The notes under the pieces: generated by a model | Told to the model about the DNA's origin: nothing | Databases searched by the model: none | Seen by the model: the letters and a program-made list of their open reading frames with translations, nothing else | Assembly (NCBI GenBank): GCA_035259345.1 | Contig: DATFWK010000089.1 | Location: 1 to 11,931 of the forward strand | DNA length: 11,931 nucleotides | Reading direction: 5' to 3' | Source of the DNA: DATFWK01 sp035259345 | GTDB taxonomy: Bacteria > Actinomycetota > Thermoleophilia > Miltoncostaeales > Miltoncostaeaceae | Program-made: the position numbers and the translations under genes | Part shown: piece after piece, positions 1 to 7,161 of the stretch | How the letters are laid out: the number at the start of each line of letters is the position of its first letter | Numbering within the stretch: position 1 is the stretch's first letter

Positions 1-63
1 CATCGGCGGAGGAAACGCAGAGCCGACGCGCCGCCGTTCCGTCCCCGCATAGCCGGATTCCGA

Positions 64-107
64 GCGCGACGCTCCCGGCGGCGCCGACGCCGCTGATAGC
101 GTCGCGC
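64..107. repeat. 10-bp perfect inverted repeat upstream of the FHA-HTH gene
   Basis: GCGCGACGCT at 64-73 is repeated as its exact reverse complement AGCGTCGCGC at 98-107, with a 24-nt spacer. The right arm contains GATAGCGT, which could be part of an actinobacterial -10 region for the gene starting at 159. It may therefore be an operator across the promoter or a long stem-loop. No T-run follows, so an intrinsic terminator for an off-window gene is less likely. The rest of 1-158 shows no convincing gene. Confidence 0.4.
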
Positions 108-158
108 CGTCCGGCCCGGGCGAACGGCGACGGCGGACCCCGGGACGGCCAGCCGTCG

Positions 159-845
159 ATGAGCGAGCCCCGCACAGAGGAGACCCCGGGAGGCCCAGGA
201 CGGCCGGGCGACCTGACGGCGATCTTCGCCGCCGAGGGCCGTGGCCACTCGTTCCTGGTCTGGAGAGACGAGTCCGGAGAGCAGCAGATCCTGGACCTGC
301 TCGAGGAGCAGCGCTATGAGGTCGGCCGCACCAAGCGAGCGGAGGTCTCGCTGGGCTGGGACGGCGAGGTCTCACGGGCCCACGCCCGCCTCGAGAGCGT
401 CGCCGGCGGATGGATCGTCGAGGACCTGGACTCCCTCAACGGGTCCTTCGTGAACGGAAGCCGCATCTCGAAGCGCCACCGGCTCCACGACCGGGACCGG
501 ATGTGCTTCGGGCGCACCCACCTCCTCTTCCGAGAGCCGAGAGGCGACGGCGACGTGTCGACCGCCCGGGCGCCCGGGGCCGGGGGCGACGTCCCGCTCA
601 CGCCCACCCAGCGGAGCATCCTCATCGCGCTCTGCCGTCCGCTCGCCGGCGATTCCCCCCTCGCGCCGCCGGCATCCAACCTCGCGATCGCGCAGGAGCT
701 CCATATGAGCGTGGACGCGGTCAAGGCCCAGCTCAGAGAGCTCTACCGGCGCTTCGGCCTCGACGACCTGAAGCAGATCGAGAAGCGGACGCGGCTTGCC
801 GGGCTCGTGCTCCTGGAGGGCGTCCTGCAGCCCAGCGACTTCTAG
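159..845 (+). CDS. FHA domain protein with C-terminal helix-turn-helix-like domain
   Basis: Cytoplasmic protein of 228 aa, no signal peptide or TM segment. Residues about 40-125 form an FHA (phosphothreonine-binding) domain with the usual key residues: G56-R57, S72-R73-x-H75 and the N94-G95 turn. Residues 145-222 begin LTPTQRSILIALC and continue through AIAQELHMSVDAVKAQLREL. This resembles the winged/LuxR-type helix-turn-helix output domains that follow FHA domains in some actinobacterial regulators. The N-terminal stretch DLTAIFAAEG (residues 18-27) loosely resembles the TTSVFRAD phospho-motif of GarA/OdhI. The ATG at 159 is the first good start but its ribosome site is weak. It converges on the PknG operon and shares the CTAG stop with it. 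Inference: it reads the phosphorylation state of that pathway and binds DNA. FHA assignment is firm, DNA binding is moderate. Confidence 0.85.
   Translation: MSEPRTEETPGGPGRPGDLTAIFAAEGRGHSFLVWRDESGEQQILDLLEEQRYEVGRTKRAEVSLGWDGEVSRAHARLESVAGGWIVEDLDSLNGSFVNGSRISKRHRLHDRDRMCFGRTHLLFREPRGDGDVSTARAPGAGGDVPLTPTQRSILIALCRPLAGDSPLAPPASNLAIAQELHMSVDAVKAQLRELYRRFGLDDLKQIEKRTRLAGLVLLEGVLQPSDF
842..845. other. CTAG palindrome serving as stop codon for two convergent genes
   Basis: TAG at 843-845 ends the plus-strand FHA-HTH gene, and the same palindrome read on the minus strand gives the TAG (844-842) of the Zn-ribbon FHA gene. There is no intergenic space and no room for a separate terminator between the two genes. 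Confidence 0.9.
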
Positions 846-1510
846 CTCGGGCTGGCGTCGCCGCCGCCGCGGCGGAGGGTGATCGTGGTCCAAGCCCCGA
901 CGTGAACGCGATCCCCGGCGGCGAGCCGGACCGGGGTCTCCGCCGCGAGACACGACGTCTCGCCGTTCAGCATCGTGCCGTTGGTGGATCCCTTGTCGAC
1001 GACCGCGTACGCGCCGTCGTCCTGGAGCACCAGAACGGCATGGAGGCGCGAGACGGCCGGATCCGCGGCGAGGTCGATCTCGGGCGGGGCGGGGTCCGAC
1101 GGGCGAGCGCGCCCGATCCGGACCTCCGCCGCGGCGAGCGCCAGCACGCGCGCCTGCGCGGGCTCCGGGAACTCGACACCGTCCGGCGCCATGCGCGCGA
1201 AGTGCTCGCGATCCGGACCGAACTCGACCTCCCAGCCGGGCTCGGGCGGCGGGGGCGCGGGCGCGACGCCCTCGACGAAGTCGTAGCCGCAGTCCTCGCA
1301 GAACCGGTCCGAGCCGCCGCGCGCCGCGCCGCACTCCGGGCACGGCGGCACCCCGACCGCCGGCGCGGTCGGCATGGCGACGGAATCGACCCGCTCCGAG
1401 ACCGGCCCGGTCGCCGGGTCGGTCGCGGGCGCATGGATCCGCGCGCCGCACTGGTCGCAATAGTCGTCCGTCAGCGACGCGTGGCCGCTCGGGCAGAGCG
1501 TCGTGCTCAT
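842..1510 (-). CDS. Zn-ribbon FHA domain protein (last gene of the PknG operon)
   Basis: 222 aa, predicted cytoplasmic. The N-terminus carries two zinc-ribbon-like halves: C6/H10 with C18-x2-C21, then C57-x2-C60 and C71-x2-C74. A proline-rich linker (about 83-92) leads to an FHA domain at about 120-215 with IGR (132-134), SRLH (154-157) and GSTNGT (174-179), the residues that contact phosphothreonine. It is the operon's phospho-reader and the positional counterpart of GarA/OdhI, the PknG substrate of mycobacteria and corynebacteria. It has Zn-ribbons in place of the GarA N-terminal ETTSVF phospho-motif, which I do not see here. The ATG at 1510 overlaps the VWA stop as ATGA. It could equally be a scaffold that docks on phosphorylated VWA protein or kinase. 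Domain call firm, partner inferred. Confidence 0.88.
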   Translation of the reverse strand: MSTTLCPSGHASLTDDYCDQCGARIHAPATDPATGPVSERVDSVAMPTAPAVGVPPCPECGAARGGSDRFCEDCGYDFVEGVAPAPPPPEPGWEVEFGPDREHFARMAPDGVEFPEPAQARVLALAAAEVRIGRARPSDPAPPEIDLAADPAVSRLHAVLVLQDDGAYAVVDKGSTNGTMLNGETSCLAAETPVRLAAGDRVHVGAWTTITLRRGGGDASPS

Positions 1511-2784
1511 GGCTCCGGCCGCTTGACGCGCACGGTCTTGGTCGACCGCGTGTCCAGCGACATCTCGTCCGCGTCCGCGACGTCGCCCCGCAGCCGGACG
1601 GTGCCCGTCGCCGGATCCTCGACCTCGACCACGCCCCGCAGAAGGCCCATCGTCGCCTCGTTGCCGCTCTCGGCCGCCAGCTGCACAGCACGTCCCAGCC
1701 GGGCGGTCGCCGTCGGCTCGTCCCCAGCCCGGCGCGCCTCGAGCCCCTCCTGGATCGCCTCGGCGAGCTCGGCCTGGCCCGAGTAGTGGGCGACCTCCCG
1801 GTTGATCCGCGTCGAGAGCTGGAGATCGTCGGTCCACACCGCGCGGATCAGGGACTGACCGGCGACCTCGCCGTCCACCACGAGGCTCACTCGGCCGGCG
1901 AGCATCTCCTCCCCGACGCCCCGGGGCTCGACGCGGATGCAGAGGTGGTAGTCGCGGGACTCGCTGCCCCAGGACCCCGTGGGATAGTCGGCGGAGCGCT
2001 CGTCCACGGGCTTTGCTCGGACGGCGAGGTCCTCGATCGCCGGGGCGACCTGCCGGACGAAGGCGACCCTCGCACCGAGCGGGGTCCAGAGCCGCAGCGA
2101 CACGTCGGCCGCGCCCTTGCCCATCGCCCCCTCGATGAGGCCGCGGAAGTCGTCGACCAGGCCCTCCGGCTGGGCGACGATGTCCACGGTGCCGAGCAGG
2201 GCCGTCGCGATCCGCCGCAGCTCGTCCACCTCCCAGTCGGTCCCCACGCCCCTGCAGTCGCACTGGAACCTGCCGCGGCACTCCTCGAGGGCGCGCTCGA
2301 GGTCGCCGGGCTCGTCGCTCTCGTTGCGCCCGTCGGTCAGCAGGATGGCGTGGCGGATCGCCGCCCCGGAGCCGTCGAAGGTCTTCAGCGCCATCCTCAG
2401 CCATCCGCTCATCGCGGTGCCGCCGGCGGCCTTGAGTTGGCGGACGGCGCGGCACGCCTCCTCGCGGGTGACGTCGTCGGCGACCGCCATGCCGCCCTTC
2501 CGCGGATAGACCGGTCGGGCGTCCCAACTGCCGGCGATGACGGCGAACTCCACGCCGTCCCGGATGCACTCCACCGCGACGCAGGTCGCCTCACGGGCGG
2601 CAAGGAGCTTCGCGCGCTCCTCCATCGAGCCGGACATGTCCACGATCACGATCTCCGCCGCGCCGCCGGTGGGGTCCGGCCCGCCCTCCCCCATCTCGGC
2701 CGTCACGGTGACCACCGCGTTGACCTCCGAGCCGTCGACGGGCAGGTACTCGTTCTGGTACGCCTCCGCCCTGAAGCTGGTCAC
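1507..2784 (-). CDS. VWA domain (MIDAS) protein
   Basis: 425 aa, no signal peptide or TM segment. A von Willebrand factor A domain lies at about 43-225 with a complete metal-ion adhesion site: DMSGS at 49-53, T123 in GGTAMS, and D151 in ILLTDG. After a beta-rich middle region comes a helical segment (about 330-390), and the C-terminus is a short polar tail containing DTRSTKTVRVKR. Cytoplasmic VWA proteins act as metal-dependent protein-interaction modules. Here it sits between a phosphatase and an FHA reader, so the Ser/Thr-rich tail could be the phosphorylated docking site (inference). The GTG at 2784 was chosen because it overlaps the PP2C stop (GTGA) and has a GGAG-like ribosome site about 9 nt upstream. 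GTG at 2790 is the alternative. Confidence 0.87.
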   Translation of the reverse strand: MTSFRAEAYQNEYLPVDGSEVNAVVTVTAEMGEGGPDPTGGAAEIVIVDMSGSMEERAKLLAAREATCVAVECIRDGVEFAVIAGSWDARPVYPRKGGMAVADDVTREEACRAVRQLKAAGGTAMSGWLRMALKTFDGSGAAIRHAILLTDGRNESDEPGDLERALEECRGRFQCDCRGVGTDWEVDELRRIATALLGTVDIVAQPEGLVDDFRGLIEGAMGKGAADVSLRLWTPLGARVAFVRQVAPAIEDLAVRAKPVDERSADYPTGSWGSESRDYHLCIRVEPRGVGEEMLAGRVSLVVDGEVAGQSLIRAVWTDDLQLSTRINREVAHYSGQAELAEAIQEGLEARRAGDEPTATARLGRAVQLAAESGNEATMGLLRGVVEVEDPATGTVRLRGDVADADEMSLDTRSTKTVRVKRPEP

Positions 2785-3788
2785 GACCACTCGCTCCCCG
2801 GGCCCCCTGGGTCCACGTCGATGACGACCACGGTGATGTTGTCCTGGCCGCCCGCGGCAAGCGCCGCGTCGGCGAGCGCCCGGGCCGCTGCGACCGCGCT
2901 CGCGGTCGCGGGGAGCCCGTCCAGGAGCCCCTCGATCGCCACCGGGTCCGGAAGATGGTTCCAGAGGCCGTCCGAGCAGAGGAGCAGGCGGCCGGGGCCC
3001 GTCGGGCGCATCGTCGCGATCCGGGGCGGGTCGTCCGGGGCGTCCGCGCCGATCCAGCGGGTGATGGCGTGCGCCCGGGGATCCGCATCCGCCTCGGCCG
3101 CGCTCATGAGCCCCTCCTCGACCTGCTCGACGGCCCACGAGTCGTCCCGCGTCAGACGCCGGGACTCACCGCTGGCGATCCAGTAGGCGCGCGAGTCGCC
3201 GACCCACCCGACCACGAGCCCTTCTGGGCCGGCCACGACGGATACGAACGTGCACGACGGCACCGGTCGGCTCGCGCGCTCCGTCCAGTCCAGGCGCTCG
3301 ACCGCGCGGCGCGCGGCGGTCACGGCCTCCTCGGTCGCCTGCTCCGCCTCCTCGGGCCGCCCGCCGGCGCGCTCGGCCAGTACGGAGCCCGCTGCCGACG
3401 CCGCCGTTCTCGCGGCGACGTCACCGGAGAACGACGACGAGACCCCATCGCAGACCACGGCGACGACCTTCCCCGGCCCAACCCGATCGAGGTGCATCGC
3501 GTCCTCGTTGCGGGCGCGAACGCGTCCGCGGTCCGTGATGGCGGCCGCGACCACGAGGTCCACCTCGACCCGGTCCCCGGGGTCCCGGGCGGGCGTACCG
3601 CAGAAGCGGCAGCTGCCGTCGTCCCCGAGCGCCCCTGCCGGCGCGCCGCAGGCATGGCAGGCGTCCCCTCCGGCACTGGTCCGCTGCTCCTGCGCCCCGG
3701 CGCGCGACCCGCACTCCTCGCAGAATCGGTCGGCCGGCTGCAGGGGCGCCCCGCAGACCGCGCAGTCGAGGATGGGGCCGCCGATCAC
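2781..3788 (-). CDS. PP2C-family Ser/Thr protein phosphatase with N-terminal Zn-ribbons
   Basis: 335 aa, cytoplasmic. Two tandem Zn-ribbon-like modules occupy the N-terminus: C9-x2-C12 with C23-x2-C26, and C44-x2-C47 with C60-x2-C63. The PP2C (PPM) domain follows at about 75-325: RARNEDAM (91-98), VVCDG with D114, GWVGDSRAYW, SDGLWNHL with D273, and GGQDNITVVVI with D316-N317. These Asp residues form the dinuclear metal centre. The usual DGMGG is DGVSS here (114-118), but the metal-binding Asp is kept, so activity is expected. It probably removes the phosphates placed by the adjacent PknG-type kinase. The GTG start at 3788 overlaps the kinase stop (GTGA). The PstP-type membrane anchor of mycobacteria is absent. 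Confidence 0.92.
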   Translation of the reverse strand: MIGGPILDCAVCGAPLQPADRFCEECGSRAGAQEQRTSAGGDACHACGAPAGALGDDGSCRFCGTPARDPGDRVEVDLVVAAAITDRGRVRARNEDAMHLDRVGPGKVVAVVCDGVSSSFSGDVAARTAASAAGSVLAERAGGRPEEAEQATEEAVTAARRAVERLDWTERASRPVPSCTFVSVVAGPEGLVVGWVGDSRAYWIASGESRRLTRDDSWAVEQVEEGLMSAAEADADPRAHAITRWIGADAPDDPPRIATMRPTGPGRLLLCSDGLWNHLPDPVAIEGLLDGLPATASAVAAARALADAALAAGGQDNITVVVIDVDPGGPGSEWS

Positions 3789-5965
3789 GTCCAGGTTCTC
3801 GGCCGCACTCGGTTCGCGTCGTCGACCATGCGGATCCGCTCGTCGCGCGTCGGGGCGAGCCGGGCGAGCTCGCGGTAGTTCCGCTCGAGCCCCTCCCGCA
3901 GGTCCCGCTCGGAGAGCGAGCGCCCGAGCACGCGTGCCTCGGGCTCGAGAGTCCCGTCGCGCTCCACTAGCGCCAGCGCCGCGGCCAGGATCTCACCCGT
4001 GATGCGCGCCCGCTCGCGCCGATCGACGCCGAGCGGCTCCAGGATCGCCGCCGCGGAGCTGAGCTCGGCGACGCCGGCGGCCCGCGCGCCGCCGTCCACC
4101 AGGCACTCGATGCGCATGACCTGGCCGTCGGTGTAGGAGATCGACGACTCCGGCACGCTCGCATAGGCGGCAAGCGCGCCCGGGACGTCGTCGAGCGCCC
4201 TCCTGCATCGCCCGAGGCCGAACGTCGCGGTCGTGAACGACGGGTCCGTCCCCGACACGACGGCGTAGAGGTCCGCCGCGGTCGCCACGTCGCCGGCGTA
4301 CTCGGCGGCGACGCCGAGCGCGAGCCTCGCCGCGAGCTCCCCGGGTACCGCGTGATAGACGGCCGCGAACGCCGCCCGCGCATCCGCCGGCCGACCGGCT
4401 GACAATCCTGCGACGCCCCGGTACCAGGCCACGCGCCAGTCGAGGTCGTCGAGCGCCTCGACCTCCGCAAGCGCCTCCTCCGCGCCGGCGACGTCGCCGA
4501 CGTCGATCAGCTCCTTCGCGAGGCGGAGCCCCATCTCGGCCGTCCGCTCGGGCGCGGCGCGCAACGACGCGACCACCTCCTCGGGCTCGGCCGCGAACAG
4601 GGCGAGCGACCCGGCGGCGGCGTCCTCCGCCTCGACCCGCAACGCCGGCAGCCGCCGCCAGTCCGGGGCGAGCGGGTCGGCCCGGAAGTCGCCCGTGAAA
4701 AGCGTGCTCGCACCCGGCACCGGGACGCCGTCGCGGGCCGCGACCACCTGCCGCAGGACACCGAGCAACTGCTCGGCCATCTCCTCGGCTGAGTGGAAGC
4801 GCTCGTCCGGATCGGCGGCCATGCCCCTGGCCAGGAAGCGGTGGAGGGCGTCGAACTCGGTGAGGACCGCCGACGACTCCTGCGGCGGCACCGTGTACCG
4901 GTAGGTCGTCTGATATCCGCGGAAGTCCAGGGACATGATCGCCAGCGTGCGGGCGACCGTGAACAGGTCGGAGGCGACGGACGGGCCCGAGTCCGCGATC
5001 TCGGGCGCCTGGTAGCCGACGGTCCCGTAGACCGGGCTCGACATGTCGCCGATCCGGTAGACGCCACCGAGATCGATCAGCTTGAGCGTGGCGCCGGTCT
5101 GGATGACGTTGTCTAGCTTGAAGTCGCAGAAGAGCAGACCGTTCGAGTGGAGGTAGGCCAGCCCCGGCAGCACCTCGAGGATGTACGCGATCGCCTGGGC
5201 GACCGGCAGCGGATCCGGGCGGCCGCCGTTCGCCTCCCGCCGGTGGGTGAGGATCCCGCGCAGGCTGCTGCCCCCGACGTACTCCATCACGATGTACCCG
5301 GACTGCTCGTGCTGCACGAAGTTGTAGATCCGGACGATGTTCGGGTGCTCGACCTCTGCGAGGAAGCGCCGCTCGGCCAGCGCGGCGGCCATGGCGTCCT
5401 GGTCCGCCGAGTTGAGGAGCCCCTTCAGCACTACCCACCGGTCGGACACGTTGCGGTCCCGAGCGAGGTAGATCCATCCCATCCCGCCGTGGGCCAGGCA
5501 TCCAGCCACCTCGTACTGACCGGCGACCAGGTCGCCCGGCACCAGCTTCGGAGCGAACGAGAAGGGGGCGCCGCAGCTGCGGCAGAAGCCCTCCGCACGG
5601 CCGGGCGAGCCCTCGCGGGAGCGCCCGACCGGCTCGCCGCAGCGCCCGCAGAACCGCCGGTTCTCGGCGACGCCCGGGTCGGCGAGCACGACCTCGGCCG
5701 GGTCGCGATACGGGATCGGCGGCACCTCGACGAGGCCGGCCCCGATCCGGCGCGGGCCGGATGCGCCCGATCGCCGGGTCGTCTCCCGCCGCGATGTCGC
5801 GGTGGTGGAGCGGGCCGGTCGCGTGCTCGCCGGGATGCTCGCCGGCGGCGGAGGGGAGCCGCCGGACACCGGTGCCTGGGCATCCTCGCGCCGCGGCGCC
5901 ATGCCGCAGAGATCGCAGTAGCCGTCGACGATCGTGCCGGTGCAGCCGGGCCGGGCGCAGCTCAA
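3785..5965 (-). CDS. pknG: PknG-type Ser/Thr protein kinase (Zn-ribbon, rubredoxin-like, kinase, TPR)
   Basis: 726 aa soluble kinase. Order: short N-terminal Zn-ribbon (C3, C8, C17, C20), Thr-rich linker (about 43-70), rubredoxin-like motif (C106, C109, C128, C131), kinase domain (about 150-400), and a TPR-like C-terminus to the end. Catalytic residues: K181, the non-HRD loop CDFKLDN with D281 and N286, and DLG with D298. The cysteine and Lys numbers are those I know for M. tuberculosis PknG, and the C-terminus (LARLAPT, then ANRVRP) also matches that family. PknG phosphorylates GarA/OdhI and so relieves inhibition of 2-oxoglutarate dehydrogenase. The TTG start at 5965 is chosen for its GGGAGG site 6 nt upstream and the TTGA overlap with the preceding stop. 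T62-T63 may correspond to the autophosphorylation threonines of mycobacterial PknG. Confidence 0.95.
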   Translation of the reverse strand: MSCARPGCTGTIVDGYCDLCGMAPRREDAQAPVSGGSPPPPASIPASTRPARSTTATSRRETTRRSGASGPRRIGAGLVEVPPIPYRDPAEVVLADPGVAENRRFCGRCGEPVGRSREGSPGRAEGFCRSCGAPFSFAPKLVPGDLVAGQYEVAGCLAHGGMGWIYLARDRNVSDRWVVLKGLLNSADQDAMAAALAERRFLAEVEHPNIVRIYNFVQHEQSGYIVMEYVGGSSLRGILTHRREANGGRPDPLPVAQAIAYILEVLPGLAYLHSNGLLFCDFKLDNVIQTGATLKLIDLGGVYRIGDMSSPVYGTVGYQAPEIADSGPSVASDLFTVARTLAIMSLDFRGYQTTYRYTVPPQESSAVLTEFDALHRFLARGMAADPDERFHSAEEMAEQLLGVLRQVVAARDGVPVPGASTLFTGDFRADPLAPDWRRLPALRVEAEDAAAGSLALFAAEPEEVVASLRAAPERTAEMGLRLAKELIDVGDVAGAEEALAEVEALDDLDWRVAWYRGVAGLSAGRPADARAAFAAVYHAVPGELAARLALGVAAEYAGDVATAADLYAVVSGTDPSFTTATFGLGRCRRALDDVPGALAAYASVPESSISYTDGQVMRIECLVDGGARAAGVAELSSAAAILEPLGVDRRERARITGEILAAALALVERDGTLEPEARVLGRSLSERDLREGLERNYRELARLAPTRDERIRMVDDANRVRPRTWT

Positions 5966-7161
5966 CGCGACCCTCCCGCGGACGGTGCCCGGGCCGGGAG
6001 GGCCAGGCCGCACTCGCGCACCAGCGCCGCGGCGTGCGTGACGTCGGTCGGAGCCCTGTAGAGGACGTCGTGGGCCCCGTCGAAGAGGTCTGCGATGCCG
6101 GGCTCCTCCATCACGCCGACGCGCCTCGCCTTGGAGCGATAGGCGTCCAGCAGCCCGCGCAGCTCGTTCCGGGCGGCGATCGGCGCGCGGTTCGCCGCTG
6201 TGATCCGCTCGAGGTCCTCCCGGACCGCGCTGGCATGTCCCGTCCACAGCGCGAGCGCCTCAGCCGCATCCCCCCACGCGCCGGCATCGACCAGGCGCCG
6301 CACCTCGCCGAGGGCTGCGCCGATGTCCCCGGTGGGATCGGCGGGCGGCTCGGGAAGATCCACGCCCGTGACCTTGACGCGGGCCTCCTCCCACGTCGCG
6401 ACGCACTCCTCGTGAATCGCGCGGACGCGCGCGAGCACGCGCTCGGCCTCGGCCAGCTGCCCGGCGGAAGCTTCCCTGAGACCGGAAAGCGCTGCGGCCT
6501 CCGCCTCGAGCTCGGCCGCCGACGCCTCGAGGGCGCCCACCTCGGCCCGCGGGACGGCGAAGGGGTCGGACATCAGCAGCCGGGCGATGGCCGTCGTGTC
6601 GCGTTCGAGGCCCGCGAGGCGATCACGCTGGGCGGCTGCGAGCGACTGCTCCGCCCGGCACGCCGCGAGCGACGCGCGGACGGCGTCGAGGCGGGCGCCG
6701 AGGTCGTCCCAGACCGCGCCGATCTCCGCCACGCAAGCACGGGCGCCCTCGAACTCGGCCGCCATCATGGCGAGCAGGTCGTCGGGCGAGCAGCGAACGA
6801 CGAGCTGCGCGCCGCCGCGGAGGTCGCGCTCGTCGAGGGGGACGTCCTCCTGCGGAACCTCGAGGGAAGGCCCCTGGAGCAGCGCGGCGACGCGATCAAG
6901 GCGAGCGGCGGACGGTCGCGGTCTCGTCCCGCGCTCCGTCCGAGCCGAGGCGAGAACGCCGTCGAGCAGCTCGAGCCAGGCCCAGAGCCGGCCGAGCGCG
7001 GTGTTCGCGACGGCCCATCGGCCGGCGGTCTCGCCCTCGAGCGTCGACATCGCGATGAGCTGCCTGCCGGGATCCAGCTCCATCTCGAGCAGGTTGGCGC
7101 GGACCCGCTCCGTGACACCGGCCAGCCGGGCGAGCTCGTCGTCGAGGGCCCTGGCGTCCAT
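5962..7161 (-). CDS. Unassigned cytoplasmic helical/coiled-coil protein between GlnH and PknG
   Basis: 399 aa, no signal peptide, no TM segment and no catalytic motif I recognise. Almost the whole protein is predicted helical, rich in Ala, Glu, Leu and Arg. Long heptad-like stretches run at about 135-285 (for example LEASAAELEAEAAALSGL and AEAERVLARVRAIHEE). A compact C-terminal segment (about 310-390) contains NELRGLLDAYRSKARRVG. The ATG at 7161 overlaps the GlnH stop by one base (TGATG), and its own stop overlaps the PknG TTG. M. tuberculosis, as far as I know, has glnX-glnH-pknG without this gene. Its position between the sensor pair and the kinase suggests an adaptor or scaffold, but that is inference. 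I believe similar proteins occur near PknG in other actinobacteria but could not check. Confidence 0.85.
   Translation of the reverse strand: MDARALDDELARLAGVTERVRANLLEMELDPGRQLIAMSTLEGETAGRWAVANTALGRLWAWLELLDGVLASARTERGTRPRPSAARLDRVAALLQGPSLEVPQEDVPLDERDLRGGAQLVVRCSPDDLLAMMAAEFEGARACVAEIGAVWDDLGARLDAVRASLAACRAEQSLAAAQRDRLAGLERDTTAIARLLMSDPFAVPRAEVGALEASAAELEAEAAALSGLREASAGQLAEAERVLARVRAIHEECVATWEEARVKVTGVDLPEPPADPTGDIGAALGEVRRLVDAGAWGDAAEALALWTGHASAVREDLERITAANRAPIAARNELRGLLDAYRSKARRVGVMEEPGIADLFDGAHDVLYRAPTDVTHAAALVRECGLALPARAPSAGGSR
5972..5977 (-). promoter_or_regulatory. Ribosome binding site deciding the TTG start of the PknG gene
   Basis: GGGAGG on the minus strand lies exactly 6 nt before TTG (5965-5963). 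The TTG overlaps the TGA of the upstream gene. No ATG or GTG in this frame has a comparable site, and translation further upstream lacks PknG-like sequence. The next residues, MSCARPGC, begin the Zn-ribbon. Confidence 0.75.

Noticed and set aside
1..20. CAT at 1-3 as a minus-strand start codon of an off-window gene
   Set aside because: The bases upstream of it on that strand read CCTCC rather than a ribosome site, and nothing of the gene is in the window.
372..3186. Long antisense open frames, such as 372-1691 minus, 410-1786 plus and 1786-3186 plus
   Set aside because: They lie opposite or out of frame with well-supported domain genes, are dominated by Arg/Ala/Gly/Pro typical of high-GC shadow frames, and show no domain.
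5966..6247. Upstream extension of the PknG frame beyond TTG 5965
   Set aside because: The added residues are Arg/Gly-rich with no family similarity and lie inside the preceding gene. The ribosome site and TTGA overlap support 5965.
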